Assembly: GCF_947501405.1 (NCBI RefSeq)
Contig: NZ_CANMVK010000001.1
Span: 434,001 to 498,000, forward strand
DNA: 64,000 nt
Reading direction: 5' to 3'
From: an uncultured Hoeflea sp.
GTDB lineage: Bacteria > Pseudomonadota > Alphaproteobacteria > Rhizobiales > Rhizobiaceae
The translations under genes were made by a program, and so were the position numbers. The notes under the pieces were generated by a model that saw nothing but the letters and a program-made list of their open reading frames with translations, was not told where the DNA came from and did not search any database. How positions within the stretch are numbered: position 1 is the stretch's first letter; every line of letters starts with the position of its first letter. This document shows, in pieces, positions 18,066 through 26,927 of this stretch.

Positions 18066-18265
18066 GCAGTCTGTCGTTTGAACAGCGCGTAGACGGTCAG
18101 CAGCACGAAGGCTCCCAGGGCGGGAAGCAGGACGATGTCAAGATAGCCGGTAACAGCCGAGAGGCCGAGCGCGCCAAACACAATCACCAGTATCGGGGTG
18201 AAACAGCACAGCGCCGTAATCAGCGTTCCGAAAATGCCCAGGCGCAATAACTTGTTGTTTGACAT
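18062..18265 (-). CDS. merF: MerF-type mercury transport protein, short form
   Basis: A 67-residue protein with two membrane helices (about 8-32 and 38-60). The first carries the vicinal pair C20-C21 in TALCCFTPILV, and GLSAVTGYLDIVLLPAL matches MerF. Classical MerF is about 81 residues and has a second Cys pair near the C-terminus. That tail is absent here; the protein ends KRQTA. No merR, merA or merP is seen nearby. The coupled Cys-rich protein downstream may take over the role of the lost pair. Confidence 0.85.
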   Translation of the reverse strand: MSNNKLLRLGIFGTLITALCCFTPILVIVFGALGLSAVTGYLDIVLLPALGAFVLLTVYALFKRQTA

Positions 18266-18349
18266 CCCCGCACGATATCATGGCCAGTGGTCAGTGCAGG
18301 TCACAATCTTGCGATGGCCTGTGAGACTGCCGGGCACTTCATCCGGATA

Positions 18350-20389
18350 TCAGCCCCGGTTGCGCCGTCCGCCTCGCCGCCGGGCCGCGCCGGGTTCGAC
18401 ACCATCGGCGGCGGCGGTGTCCATCGAGCGCTCGGGCAGGGTGACAACCTGCGCCAGTCTGGGAAACGCATCCACCTTGTTGGGCAGTGCCATGGCGTTG
18501 ACGAAATGCTCCTGAAACTTGCTTTCGAGCGCTGTTTCGATCTTTTCGATGCGGGTAACTGTGGTCTCGATCTCGCGGCGATGACCGCGATTGAGCAGCG
18601 CCATGCGCGCGCCGGTGCCGGCGGCGTTGCCGACCGCCTTGACCTTTTCGAGATCGCAATCGGGCACCAGGCCCAGCACCAGCGCATATTTGGGATCGAT
18701 GAAGGAGCCGAATGCGCCTGCAAGGCCGATGCGGTCAACGCTTGAGATGCCCTGCTTGTCCATCAACAGCTTGATGCCGGCATAGAGTGCGGCCTTGGCG
18801 AGCTGGATGGCGCGAACATCGTTCTGGGTGACCATCAGTCTGGGTTCGCCGTCCTTGAGCAGATAGGAAAAGGTGCGGCCGCTTTCGACAATGCGCGGGC
18901 TGCGGGCGGCGAGACCGCCATCAATGACGCCGTCTTCGGTGATGATGCCGGCGAGATACATCTCCGCGATGATCTCGATGATGCCTGAGCCGCAGACACC
19001 GGTAACGCCCACCTTTTTGGCGGCTTTCTCAAAACCTTCCTCATCCGACCATGGCTCGATACCGATCACCCGGTAGCGCGGCTCGAGCGTTACCGGATCA
19101 ATGCGGATGCGCTCAATGGCGCCGGGGGCGGCGCGTTGGCCGCAGGAGATTTCCGCGCCTTCAAAGGCCGGGCCGGTGGGCGAGGAGGCGGCGACGGTGC
19201 GGGTGGCGTTGCCAAGCACGATTTCGGCGTTGGTGCCGACATCGACCAGCAGCATCATCTCGTCCTGCCGGTGTGGCCCTTCAGTCAGTGTTGCAGCGGC
19301 CGCGTCGGCGCCGACATGGCCGGCAATGCAGGGCAGCATGTAGACCCGCGCCCCGGGATTGAGCGGCAGGCCGATCTCGGCCGATCTGACATTGACCGCT
19401 CCGGAGACGGCAAGCGCAAAGGGCGCGCCGCCAAGCTCGGTCGGATCGATGCCCAGAAACAGGTGATGCATGATGGGATTGCCGACAAACACCGCGTCGA
19501 GAATGTCGGCGCGGTCGATCTCACCTTGTTCGCAGACCTTGTCAATCAGCCCGTTGAGCGCCTCGCGCACGGCCCTGGTCATGCCCTCGCGCCCGTCCGG
19601 GTTCATCATCACATAGGACACGCGGCTCATCAGATCCTCGCCAAAGCGGATCTGCGGGTTGGACGCGCCCGATGAGGCCAGTGTGCGGCCAGAAAGCAAG
19701 GAGGACAGATGCATGGCGATGGTGGTCGAGCCGATGTCGCAGGCAATGCCATAGGCCTCGTTCTTGAGGCCGGGATAGAGCGCCACCAGGGATACCGGGC
19801 CGCCATCGACGGGTTCGTGAATTGCCGCGGTGACCTTCCAGCCGCCCTTGCGCAGGACCTGCTGCACCTGGCCAAAGAGATAGGCGTCGATCGTCAGGTT
19901 TTTGAACCCCCAATCGGCTTCCACGGCCATCAGCAACCGGTCGAGATCGCCCAGCGGCTTGTGCATGTCCGGTGCTTCAACCTCGACATAGCACATGTGG
20001 ATCGCCGGATTGCGCTCGATCAGCCGTCCGTCGGAATCCTTGCGTACAACTTGCGCGTTGACCACGGCGTCCTGCGGGATGTCGACCACCAGATCGCCCC
20101 GGATCCTGGCCGAGCAGGACAGCCTGCGACCTGCCTTGAGGTCGCGCTTTTCAGCGTAACGCACCTCGTTGCCGCCAAACGGCGACACATGGTCGTTTGA
20201 GGAGGTGATGCCGTGTTTGGCGAAAACGCCGTCCTGGACCTCGATCTGGCAGCGGCCGCAGATCCCGCGTCCGCCGCACACGCTCTCGACATGCACGCCC
20301 AGTTGCCGCGCGGCTTCGAGAACCGGCGTTTCGGCGGCGAAGCGGCCGCGCTTGCCTGACGGCATGAACAGAACGAGGTGATCGGACAT
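18350..20389 (-). CDS. RamA-like corrinoid protein reductive activator (2Fe-2S plus ASKHA/DUF4445)
   Basis: A 679-residue protein. The N-terminal plant-type ferredoxin domain has C38, C44, C47 and C92 (CGGRGICGRC, then SCSA). A linker domain (about 100-205) follows. The ASKHA ATPase/DUF4445 part runs to about 640, with ACDIGSTTIAMHL, LVDVGTNAEIVLG and GVCGSGIIEIIAEM. Such proteins reduce inactive Co(II) corrinoid to Co(I) using ATP, keeping methyltransferase corrinoid proteins active. RamA of methanogens uses 4Fe-4S clusters; this bacterial form uses a 2Fe-2S centre. It follows the MtrH-like gene by 7 bp. The C-terminus is Arg-rich (GAARRRGGRRNRG), a feature shared with three partners. Confidence 0.92.
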   Translation of the reverse strand: MSDHLVLFMPSGKRGRFAAETPVLEAARQLGVHVESVCGGRGICGRCQIEVQDGVFAKHGITSSNDHVSPFGGNEVRYAEKRDLKAGRRLSCSARIRGDLVVDIPQDAVVNAQVVRKDSDGRLIERNPAIHMCYVEVEAPDMHKPLGDLDRLLMAVEADWGFKNLTIDAYLFGQVQQVLRKGGWKVTAAIHEPVDGGPVSLVALYPGLKNEAYGIACDIGSTTIAMHLSSLLSGRTLASSGASNPQIRFGEDLMSRVSYVMMNPDGREGMTRAVREALNGLIDKVCEQGEIDRADILDAVFVGNPIMHHLFLGIDPTELGGAPFALAVSGAVNVRSAEIGLPLNPGARVYMLPCIAGHVGADAAAATLTEGPHRQDEMMLLVDVGTNAEIVLGNATRTVAASSPTGPAFEGAEISCGQRAAPGAIERIRIDPVTLEPRYRVIGIEPWSDEEGFEKAAKKVGVTGVCGSGIIEIIAEMYLAGIITEDGVIDGGLAARSPRIVESGRTFSYLLKDGEPRLMVTQNDVRAIQLAKAALYAGIKLLMDKQGISSVDRIGLAGAFGSFIDPKYALVLGLVPDCDLEKVKAVGNAAGTGARMALLNRGHRREIETTVTRIEKIETALESKFQEHFVNAMALPNKVDAFPRLAQVVTLPERSMDTAAADGVEPGAARRRGGRRNRG

Positions 20390-20396
20390 CTAGTGC

Positions 20397-21353
20397 TTAT
20401 GCCCCGCCGGCGCGCGCCGCACGGCCGCCGCGCCTGCGTCCGCCGTCCCCTGATGGGGCTGCGGATTGCGGCGCGGGCGCGCCGGGCGCATGCGGCTGAT
20501 GATCCTTGTAGGTCTTGATCCAGGTCATGCAGTTCGGATCGGTGCCGTTGAGCACGTTGGCGGCGCGGACAGCTTCCATTTCCTGCGGGCGGCACGGGTT
20601 CATGATCGCCGAGGTCATGCCCGCGCCAATCACCATGGGGATGAAACCCGCATTGATGCCGTGGCGGTGGGGCAGACCGAAGGAGATGTTGGACAGCCCG
20701 CAAGTGGTGTTGACCTTGAGTTCGTTGCGCAGACGGTGGAGCAATGCAAACACCTGCTTGCCGGCAGTACCCATGGCGCCAATCGGCATGACCAGCGGAT
20801 CGACGACGATATCCTCGGGCTTGATGCCGTAATCGGCGGCGCGCTCGACGATCTTCCTGGCGACTTCGAAGCGCACGTCAGGGTCTTCGGAAATGCCGGT
20901 CTCGTCGTTCGAGATCGCCACCACCGGCACGTCGTACTTCTTGCACAGGGGCAGGATTGCCTCGAGCTTTTCTTCCTCGCCGGTGACCGAATTGACCAGC
21001 GGACGGCCTTTGGCGACCTTCAAGGCTGCTTCGATGGCCGCAGTCACCGAGCTGTCGATCGACAACGGCACATCGACCAGACCCTGAACGATCTCAAGCG
21101 TCTGGACGAGCAGGCCCGGCTCGGTTTCGTTGGGGTTGACCGAGGTGACGCCGGCGTTGACGTCGAGCATGGTGGCGCCGGCTGCGACCTGAGCCAGCGC
21201 GTCCTTGATCACAGTGTCGAAATTGCCCTCGATCATCTCGGCGGCGAGTTTCTTGCGGCCGGTGGGATTGATGCGCTCGCCGATCACGCAGAATGGCTGG
21301 TCGAAGCCGATGATCACTTCACGGGTTGCCGAGGCGACGATTGTGCGGGTCAT
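20397..21353 (-). CDS. MtrH/MtgA-like methyltetrahydrofolate:corrinoid methyltransferase
   Basis: A 318-residue pterin-binding TIM barrel (DHPS-like). Signatures are FCVIGERINPTGRKKLA, ATMLDVNAGV, PLSIDSS, NSVTGEE, GLSNISFGLP and the late loop NPCRPQEM. It transfers a methyl group between a corrinoid protein and tetrahydrofolate, in either direction. Beside an MttB-family enzyme, methyl-corrinoid to THF is expected. The ATG at 21353 has AAGGA upstream; the ATG at 21377 has none. A palindrome resembling the one before bmt lies 21 bp upstream of the start. The C-terminus is a Gly/Arg tail (GDGGRRRGGRAARAGGA). It is followed closely by the ramA-like gene. Confidence 0.92.
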   Translation of the reverse strand: MTRTIVASATREVIIGFDQPFCVIGERINPTGRKKLAAEMIEGNFDTVIKDALAQVAAGATMLDVNAGVTSVNPNETEPGLLVQTLEIVQGLVDVPLSIDSSVTAAIEAALKVAKGRPLVNSVTGEEEKLEAILPLCKKYDVPVVAISNDETGISEDPDVRFEVARKIVERAADYGIKPEDIVVDPLVMPIGAMGTAGKQVFALLHRLRNELKVNTTCGLSNISFGLPHRHGINAGFIPMVIGAGMTSAIMNPCRPQEMEAVRAANVLNGTDPNCMTWIKTYKDHQPHAPGAPAPQSAAPSGDGGRRRGGRAARAGGA

Positions 21354-21373
21354 GTCTGATCCTTGCTGTGAGG

Positions 21374-21393
21374 ACATAAAGAATTGTTTATGT
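21374..21393. promoter_or_regulatory. palindromic operator, SahR/SamR-like, before the MtrH-like gene
   Basis: ACATAAAGAATTGTTTATGT is a 20-bp palindrome with one mismatched pair. It closely matches the palindrome before bmt (core ATAAAG...CTTTAT). ArsR-type SAM-cycle regulators of alphaproteobacteria are known to use motifs of this kind; the assignment is an inference. Confidence 0.6.
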
Positions 21394-21430
21394 GTTTATG
21401 CGATCTGATCCAGGGATGCAAGTCCGCGGG

Positions 21431-22525
21431 TCATTCGGGCTGGTCGGCATCGCTCGCGGCCCCTGCCAGCTCATGCGGCAGCAGTTTGGGCTCTTCGAGG
21501 ATTTCCTCCATCCGCGCAGCCACCAGTTCATCGACGGCCGTGGTTTCCTTGGTCCAGGGGCGGCGGCCCTTGAGCACGCCGGACTCGTGGACGATCTCGG
21601 CCACGAACTCTTCCTGCCGGTAGGCCATCACGTGGATGCCGGAGACGCCTTCGATCTCCTTGACCTCATTGATGATGTCGATGCAGATCTGCTTGCCTTC
21701 GGCCTTCTGGTTCTGCGCACCTTCAAGACGCTCGATAATGTGATCGGGAATGTGCACGCCGGGCACGTTGGAGCGCATCCAGCGCGCGGTCCGGGCTGAT
21801 GCCAGCGGGCCGACGCCGCAGAGAATGAAGCATTCCTCGTCCAGTCCCATGTCGCGCACCTGCTGCATGTAGCTTTTGAACATCGGCACGTCATAGCAGT
21901 ACTGGCTCTGCACAAACTGCGCGCCGGCCGCGATTTTCTTGGCGAGGCGATAGGGCCGGAAATCATGGGGTGGCGCGAAGGGATTGATTGCCGCGCCCAG
22001 AAACACCGCCGGCGGCGTGGTCAGCTTGCGACCGGAAAGAAACTTCGAATTGTCGCGCATAATCCGCACGGTCTCGAGCAGCGACATGCAGTCGAGATCG
22101 AACACAGGCTTGGCGCCGGGCTGGTCGCCGGCCTGAACGCCGTCGCCGGTCAGGCACATCACGTTCTGCACGCCCATGGCCGCAGCGCCGAGCACATCGC
22201 CCTGAATGGCGATGCGGTTCTTGTCGCGGCAGGAAATCTGTAAAATGGAGGCGTAACCCATGCGCGACAGAAGCGCGCAGATGCCGACCGAGGACATGTG
22301 GGCATTGGCGCCGGACGCGTCGACCGCGTTGATGCCGTCGACCCAGCCGTCGAAAATCGCCGCGCGCTCATAGACATCCTGGGGATTGGCGCTGTCGGGC
22401 GGGTTGAGCTCGGCGGTGACGGCGAATTCTCCGCGGCGCAGAATGCGTTCCAAGCGGCCATAGGAGGAGTGGCCCGGCTGGGGCTCCAGTGGCTCGCTGG
22501 GATCGAAGGAATCGATCTGGTTCAC
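21431..22525 (-). CDS. metF: methylenetetrahydrofolate reductase
   Basis: A 364-residue MetF barrel. The N-terminal part reads EFAVTAELNPPDSANPQDV, and later come LQISCRDKNRIAIQGDVLGAAAMGVQNVMCLTGDG and GAQFVQSQYCYD. The enzyme interconverts 5,10-methylene-THF and 5-methyl-THF. Its ATG overlaps the stop of the preceding MTHFR C-terminal-domain gene (ATGA), which argues for a complex. The fusion partner and the corrinoid genes suggest it may work in the oxidative direction, feeding methyl-THF from demethylation into the one-carbon pool. That direction is an inference. Confidence 0.93.
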   Translation of the reverse strand: MNQIDSFDPSEPLEPQPGHSSYGRLERILRRGEFAVTAELNPPDSANPQDVYERAAIFDGWVDGINAVDASGANAHMSSVGICALLSRMGYASILQISCRDKNRIAIQGDVLGAAAMGVQNVMCLTGDGVQAGDQPGAKPVFDLDCMSLLETVRIMRDNSKFLSGRKLTTPPAVFLGAAINPFAPPHDFRPYRLAKKIAAGAQFVQSQYCYDVPMFKSYMQQVRDMGLDEECFILCGVGPLASARTARWMRSNVPGVHIPDHIIERLEGAQNQKAEGKQICIDIINEVKEIEGVSGIHVMAYRQEEFVAEIVHESGVLKGRRPWTKETTAVDELVAARMEEILEEPKLLPHELAGAASDADQPE

Positions 22526-23109
22526 TGCGGAGCTCCGGTCTTTGCAGCTTCACGTTCGGCGGCGGCCTTGGCGGTGACCCGCAGCCAGGACGAGGTTTCT
22601 CTCAGCGACTGGTCCACCGGCTTCTGCACGTCCAGGATCATGTCGCGGCCGCGCATGGCCTGTGCGCCCGACCAGGCCTGCACCCAGACGCAAGGCATAT
22701 CCGGCTCGACCTCGCAGTTGCCATTGGCGCGCACGCCGCCGCAGGGTCCGTTGCGCAATTGCTTGGGGCAGTTCATCGGGCAGGACATGCCGGTCGAAGA
22801 GAGCACGCACTGGCCGCACATGCGGCAATCGAACAGGAAGCCCTTGACGTGTTTTTCAACGAATTTGACCGGTGTTTCAGCGCGTTGATAGCCCACCGCC
22901 TTCCACATCGGGTGCAGCAGCAGGAACACATTGGCAAAGCGCTGATAAAACCACTCAAGCGCGCGCGACTGGCGCACCGCCCAGAGCCTGATCGCGAAGC
23001 GGCGGGCGTTACGGCCTGTCGCCGAAACGCCCGCCGGTTTATAGGCCATTTTGCGGGCGGCCTTCCGATTGAGTACCGCCTGGGTATATCTGGGTGGAAC
23101 GTCACTCAT
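22522..23109 (-). CDS. MTHFR C-terminal domain protein (MetV-like, Cys-rich)
   Basis: A 195-residue protein. The central MTHFR_C domain (about 78-150) contains CRMCGQCVLSSTGMSCPMNC and NGPCGG, at least eight cysteines able to bind Fe-S clusters, followed by PCVWVQAW. In acetogens the MetV subunit pairs with MetF and links it to electron carriers. Here it is coupled to metF by a 4-nt overlap and to the PF13769 gene by an 8-nt overlap. A separate MetV-like protein in a probably aerobic alphaproteobacterium suggests a special electron route for methyl-THF oxidation. Confidence 0.9.
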   Translation of the reverse strand: MSDVPPRYTQAVLNRKAARKMAYKPAGVSATGRNARRFAIRLWAVRQSRALEWFYQRFANVFLLLHPMWKAVGYQRAETPVKFVEKHVKGFLFDCRMCGQCVLSSTGMSCPMNCPKQLRNGPCGGVRANGNCEVEPDMPCVWVQAWSGAQAMRGRDMILDVQKPVDQSLRETSSWLRVTAKAAAEREAAKTGAPQ

Positions 23110-23407
23110 CGCTTAACCTGCCTCCGGCCTTGACGAGCGCCACAAGACGCTCCTTGTCATAGGCTGCCTCAAGGTCCGCCGCAGCTTTTTCGGCCTCGGC
23201 TTCGAGATCATCGGACACTTCAACTGGATCGGCCCGACGCCATTCAGCGAGATACTCGTCGGTCTCGGCCGCACCGGTGCGCATGGCGCACATATCGATG
23301 GCCTCGGTGAAGCGAAGCGACAGCTCACGCTTGGCTGTCGTGCGCCCCTTCTTGACGATCACCTGGGCGGGAATGTCGCGCCAATAGACGATGATGCAGT
23401 TGGCCAT
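23102..23407 (-). CDS. PF13769 virulence-factor-family protein
   Basis: A 101-residue protein from the ATG at 23407, with GAGGAGA about 6 nt upstream. The family signature is the N-terminal IIVYWRDIPAQVIVKKGR, followed by FTEAIDMCAMRTG. Despite its family name, its consistent setting beside MetF and MTHFR_C genes suggests a role in the one-carbon module. It overlaps the MTHFR_C gene by 8 nt and is the first gene of the tight PF13769-metV-metF cluster. The biochemical function is unknown. Confidence 0.82.
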   Translation of the reverse strand: MANCIIVYWRDIPAQVIVKKGRTTAKRELSLRFTEAIDMCAMRTGAAETDEYLAEWRRADPVEVSDDLEAEAEKAAADLEAAYDKERLVALVKAGGRLSDE

Positions 23408-23558
23408 GAATGTCTCCTCGTTCGATACAATGCGCATGGTGAATTTTGGCCGCTTCGCTCACGACGACGCCCGTCGCGCCAAAAGCGACCTGCCGAACGC
23501 AAAGCCATGCCGCCGCCTCTGCGCAAGAGGGCGGATTGGCTGCGCCTTGAGGAGGGGC

Positions 23559-24329
23559 TTACCAGATTCGCTTGCTCAGTCCGGTCCACAGATAGGTCCA
23601 GATCGGCGGATGAAAGCGTTGCACCGAAGGCAGATCACTCGATTTCGGTTGAAGTCGGCCATTCACGGCGTCCTCGACCGCCTGGATGGCGATTTCACGC
23701 GAGCCCGCGGCCATGGTCATGGCGTCGGTGAGCAGTGTGTCGCGCGGATCCGGCTCCAGAAATGCCTGATAGAGGATGTCGCCGGTATCGACGCCGGCAT
23801 CGACCAGATGCACGGTGGTGCCGTAATTGGCGGTATCGCCGCTGGCACGGGCCCACCAGCCGCCTGCAAGGCCGCGGTATTTGGGATTGATGCCCGAATG
23901 GTAGTTGATGACCGGGCAGGGAATAACCGCGAGAGTCTTGCGGCTGAGCATGCGGCAACTGGCGAGAAACACCACATCGGGCGCTTTGGCCGCAATCATC
24001 GCCAGGCAATCGTCGCCGTTGGCCGAGGATACGGGCGTGACCGGCACCAGTGGCGAAGGTGTGGTTTCAAGATTGTGCGACGCGATGAGTTCGGCTTCCC
24101 GGGTGCGGACGAAGCGCTTGCCGAACCGCGACACCGACATGGTAAGAAATTGGCCGGCGGTCTGCAGCCAGCCAACCTTGCGGGCCCGGCGCTTGAGAAA
24201 AAGCGCCTTGGATTCAGGCTGCTCCAACGCCACTTCGACGCCGCCGAACCGGCCGGCCAGAGCATTGATGATGATCCAGGGGTAGGGGCCGCCTGCGGTG
24301 ATGACGAGGATTGTGGGTGCCTTTGCCAT
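23559..24329 (-). CDS. formyltransferase-family protein (Fmt/PurN-like)
   Basis: A 256-residue protein with the formyl-transferase catalytic triad region: VINYHSGINPKYRGLAGGWW (Asn and His) and VDAGVDTGDIL (Asp). It lacks the C-terminal tRNA-binding domain of methionyl-tRNA formyltransferase. It probably moves a formyl group from 10-formyl-THF to a small acceptor or deformylates it; the acceptor is unknown. It lies 151 bp upstream of the PF13769-MTHFR_C-metF genes on the same strand, which fits a folate theme. It may be on its own transcript. Confidence 0.85.
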   Translation of the reverse strand: MAKAPTILVITAGGPYPWIIINALAGRFGGVEVALEQPESKALFLKRRARKVGWLQTAGQFLTMSVSRFGKRFVRTREAELIASHNLETTPSPLVPVTPVSSANGDDCLAMIAAKAPDVVFLASCRMLSRKTLAVIPCPVINYHSGINPKYRGLAGGWWARASGDTANYGTTVHLVDAGVDTGDILYQAFLEPDPRDTLLTDAMTMAAGSREIAIQAVEDAVNGRLQPKSSDLPSVQRFHPPIWTYLWTGLSKRIW

Positions 24330-24404
24330 GTGCGCTCCTGCCGGTACTTTGCCCGGTGTGATAGCGCAAAGCGGTTAAGAAACCGCGCCTGCCGCGCTGG
24401 CAGA

Positions 24405-25049
24405 TTAAAACAGCTGCGCCACAAGCGCGCCGGTCGCCGTGAGCACCAGCGCGGCCACGGTAAGCGAGACAATGCCGGCGATGAGGCCAATGGCCAGGCA
24501 ATTGCCGTCACGCTCGGTGTGGGCGACACCCAGAACGGCGACGGCAAAGGCGGGCAGCCAATTGCCGAAGGGGATCGGCAACACGCAGGTAATGGCCAGA
24601 AGCAGCGCATAGAGGCCGAACAGACGTTCGCGCATTGCGCCGTCCAGCGGCCAATTGCGCGGCCGTACCCAGTTTTCAGCACTGCGCAGCCACGGCGAGA
24701 CCCGTGCAACCATGCGCTGGAAGGTGGCCTTGTCGAGGGCATATTCGGCGACCTTGCGGGGCAGCCAGACCTTGTCGTAGCCGATCACCATCTGCCATGC
24801 GACGAAGATCATCGGCAGGCCCAGAACCATGGTGGCACCCGGCGGCAGCGGAATCAGGTTGGGCAGGGAGAACACCAGCAGAAAAGCGCCGAAAGACCGG
24901 TCGTCGAGCGCCGTGGCGATTTCGCGCATGGTGATCCGCTCACCGGCATCGCGCGCCAGCCGTTCAAGCAGTTCGGACAGTTTTTCGGGATGCTTGGCGC
25001 CGCCGGCTGCGACGGACGGTACGGACGATGTGACGGAATGCGGACTCAC
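24405..25049 (-). CDS. ExoD-family membrane protein
   Basis: A 214-residue protein. An N-terminal cytoplasmic helix region (LSELLERLARDAGERITMREIATAL) leads to four or five membrane segments, with FSLPNLIPLPPGATMVLGLPM in the family-typical place. ExoD of Sinorhizobium meliloti affects exopolysaccharide production and alkaline tolerance. The link to the neighbouring folate genes is unclear; a gap of 75 bp separates it from the formyltransferase on the same strand. Confidence 0.85.
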   Translation of the reverse strand: MSPHSVTSSVPSVAAGGAKHPEKLSELLERLARDAGERITMREIATALDDRSFGAFLLVFSLPNLIPLPPGATMVLGLPMIFVAWQMVIGYDKVWLPRKVAEYALDKATFQRMVARVSPWLRSAENWVRPRNWPLDGAMRERLFGLYALLLAITCVLPIPFGNWLPAFAVAVLGVAHTERDGNCLAIGLIAGIVSLTVAALVLTATGALVAQLF

Positions 25050-25135
25050 GTTGAATACCCTGACTGCAGATGCGCTTTATTTAAGCATGAATTGTTTAAG
25101 GATTGTGGCGTTGGCGCAAGAAAAAAAGGTAAGCA

Positions 25136-25161
25136 AATCCCCTACAAATTTATGGGATTTA
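25136..25161. other. hairpin in the 213-bp gap before the GGDEF-EAL gene
   Basis: An AAATCCC/GGGATTT stem with a 12-nt AT-rich loop. It lies between the divergent exoD-like and GGDEF-EAL genes in an AT-rich stretch. The role is unknown: it could be an operator or a structured leader. Confidence 0.3.
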
Positions 25162-25262
25162 CACCGGTGATTTTTGTGATGCCACGCTTAAGAACAGCTT
25201 CAGAGGAGCTGGCCTAGGTCTAAGGTCAATGAGATAGAAATCAGGTTGACGGTGCAATCCAT

Positions 25263-26834
25263 ATGCAAAACTTCAAGAAAAACGACGGCAGTGCCAAACT
25301 CGACGCCGCGCTATTGTTGGTGCTGTTCATCGCAGCCTATTTCTATGCCGTGTCGATCGAGGCGTTCGAGCTTTTGATCGAGTTTATGGAGAACCACGAA
25401 CACTGGCAACTCGATGAACTGCTGACCTCACTGGCGCTTATCGGATTCGGCGGCTTTGTGTTTGCCTGGCGGCGTTATCTTGAAACCAGACGCGAATTGG
25501 AAAAGCGCAAAGCGGCGGAGGCTGATGTTAACTGGCTGGCTCATTTCGATCCGCTCACCGAACTCCCCAATCGCCGCATGCTCAACGAATTCGCGCGGAA
25601 ATTTGACTGCGACAATGATCAGAGAAGGGGCGGGAACTGCTACGTTATCTATTCCATCGACCTCGACGGGTTTAAGAAAATCAATGATTTGCATGGCCAT
25701 GCCGCAGGTGATCATCTGCTCAAGATCGTGGCCAGCCGGCTCACGTCGTTTTTCCCGGAAGATCTCATCGTCCGTCTGGGCGGCGACGAGTTTGTCGTGA
25801 TCGCCAAGGCCTTAGCCCAAACTGACGTCAAGCAAACCGGCATGGAGCTGTGCAAGATCATCGGCGCACCGATGAACCTTGAAGGCAACAATGCGGAAGT
25901 CGGAACCTCGATCGGCATCGTACTCTTGCCAGCGCAGACAGGCAGCCTGGAGGAGGCGATCCAATGCGCCGATATTGCGATGTACACCGCCAAAAAGTCG
26001 ACCTCCACCAAAGTGCTTCTGTTCAAGGAGGTCATGCGCGAGGCAGCGAAAAAGCGGGCGGATCTTGAGTGCCAGTTGAAAGAGGCTCTGTCAGCCGATG
26101 CCATCGAACCCTATTATCAGCCCCTGATCGACCTCAGTTCCAACCGGATCTACGGCTTTGAGGTGTTGGCGCGCTGGACGCTGCCAGACGGGACCGCGAT
26201 TCCGCCGGTCGAGTTTATCAAAGTCGCCGAGGACGCCGGCCTGATCTCGGATCTGTCCGTGAAGCTGTTGAAGAAGGCATGCCGAGACGCGGCGGCCTGG
26301 CCCAACGATATTCTGCTTTCCTTCAATCTCTCACCGACCCAGCTGGCCGACCGGTTGATCGGGCTGCGGCTCATCAATGTGCTCAATGAGACCGGGTTTC
26401 GCCCGCAGCGGCTGGAAATCGAGATCACCGAGAGCGCAATGGTTCTTGATGCGGACACCGCCCAGTACGTGATCGGCCAGTTGCAGCAACTGGGGATTCA
26501 GATCGCACTGGATGATTTCGGCACGGGCTATTCAAGCCTTTCGCAAATGTCGCGGTTCAAGTTCAGCCGCCTGAAGATCGACCAGAGCTTCATTCGCGAT
26601 TTCGAAAATGACCCGAAACAGAACAGCATCGTCAGGGCGATCATTGCGCTGGGCAACGGTCTGAATGTGGCAACGACTGCCGAGGGCATAGAGCAGCCAA
26701 GCCAGCTTGAGGCGCTGAAGAAACTTGGCTGCAATTCGGGACAAGGCTATCTGCTGGGCAGGCCAATGACTGCCGAAAAGGCCAAGGCAGCGCTCGCCGG
26801 GCCTGTCTTGCCGGCCGTACGTAAGCGGGCGTGA
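25263..26834 (+). CDS. membrane GGDEF-EAL protein, probable c-di-GMP phosphodiesterase/cyclase
   Basis: A 523-residue protein. Two membrane helices (about 13-40 and 55-78) come first, then GGDEF (about 90-250) with an intact RLGGDEFVVIA, and EAL (about 265-515). The EAL catalytic residues are all seen: GFEVLARW (Glu in EVL), LSFNLS, EIEITES, LDDFGTGYSSL, KIDQSFI, TAEGIEQ and GQGYLLGRP. Both activities are therefore possible, and the dominant one cannot be told from sequence. With the PleD-like protein at 11.8 kb, this window holds two c-di-GMP proteins. It is a single-gene unit. Confidence 0.93.
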   Translation: MQNFKKNDGSAKLDAALLLVLFIAAYFYAVSIEAFELLIEFMENHEHWQLDELLTSLALIGFGGFVFAWRRYLETRRELEKRKAAEADVNWLAHFDPLTELPNRRMLNEFARKFDCDNDQRRGGNCYVIYSIDLDGFKKINDLHGHAAGDHLLKIVASRLTSFFPEDLIVRLGGDEFVVIAKALAQTDVKQTGMELCKIIGAPMNLEGNNAEVGTSIGIVLLPAQTGSLEEAIQCADIAMYTAKKSTSTKVLLFKEVMREAAKKRADLECQLKEALSADAIEPYYQPLIDLSSNRIYGFEVLARWTLPDGTAIPPVEFIKVAEDAGLISDLSVKLLKKACRDAAAWPNDILLSFNLSPTQLADRLIGLRLINVLNETGFRPQRLEIEITESAMVLDADTAQYVIGQLQQLGIQIALDDFGTGYSSLSQMSRFKFSRLKIDQSFIRDFENDPKQNSIVRAIIALGNGLNVATTAEGIEQPSQLEALKKLGCNSGQGYLLGRPMTAEKAKAALAGPVLPAVRKRA

Positions 26835-26927
26835 GGCTGGCATTGCATCGATGGATGTGGATCTGCCGCCGGCGACCGGAATGACGAGCGTATGGCGGCG
26901 GGCGCCGGGTATGTTTGACGCAGCGCG

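Noticed and set aside
23444-23484. TTTTGGC...GCCAAAA inverted repeat before the PF13769 gene
   Set aside because: The loop is 27 nt and there is no extended stem or U-tract; too weak to call a terminator or operator.
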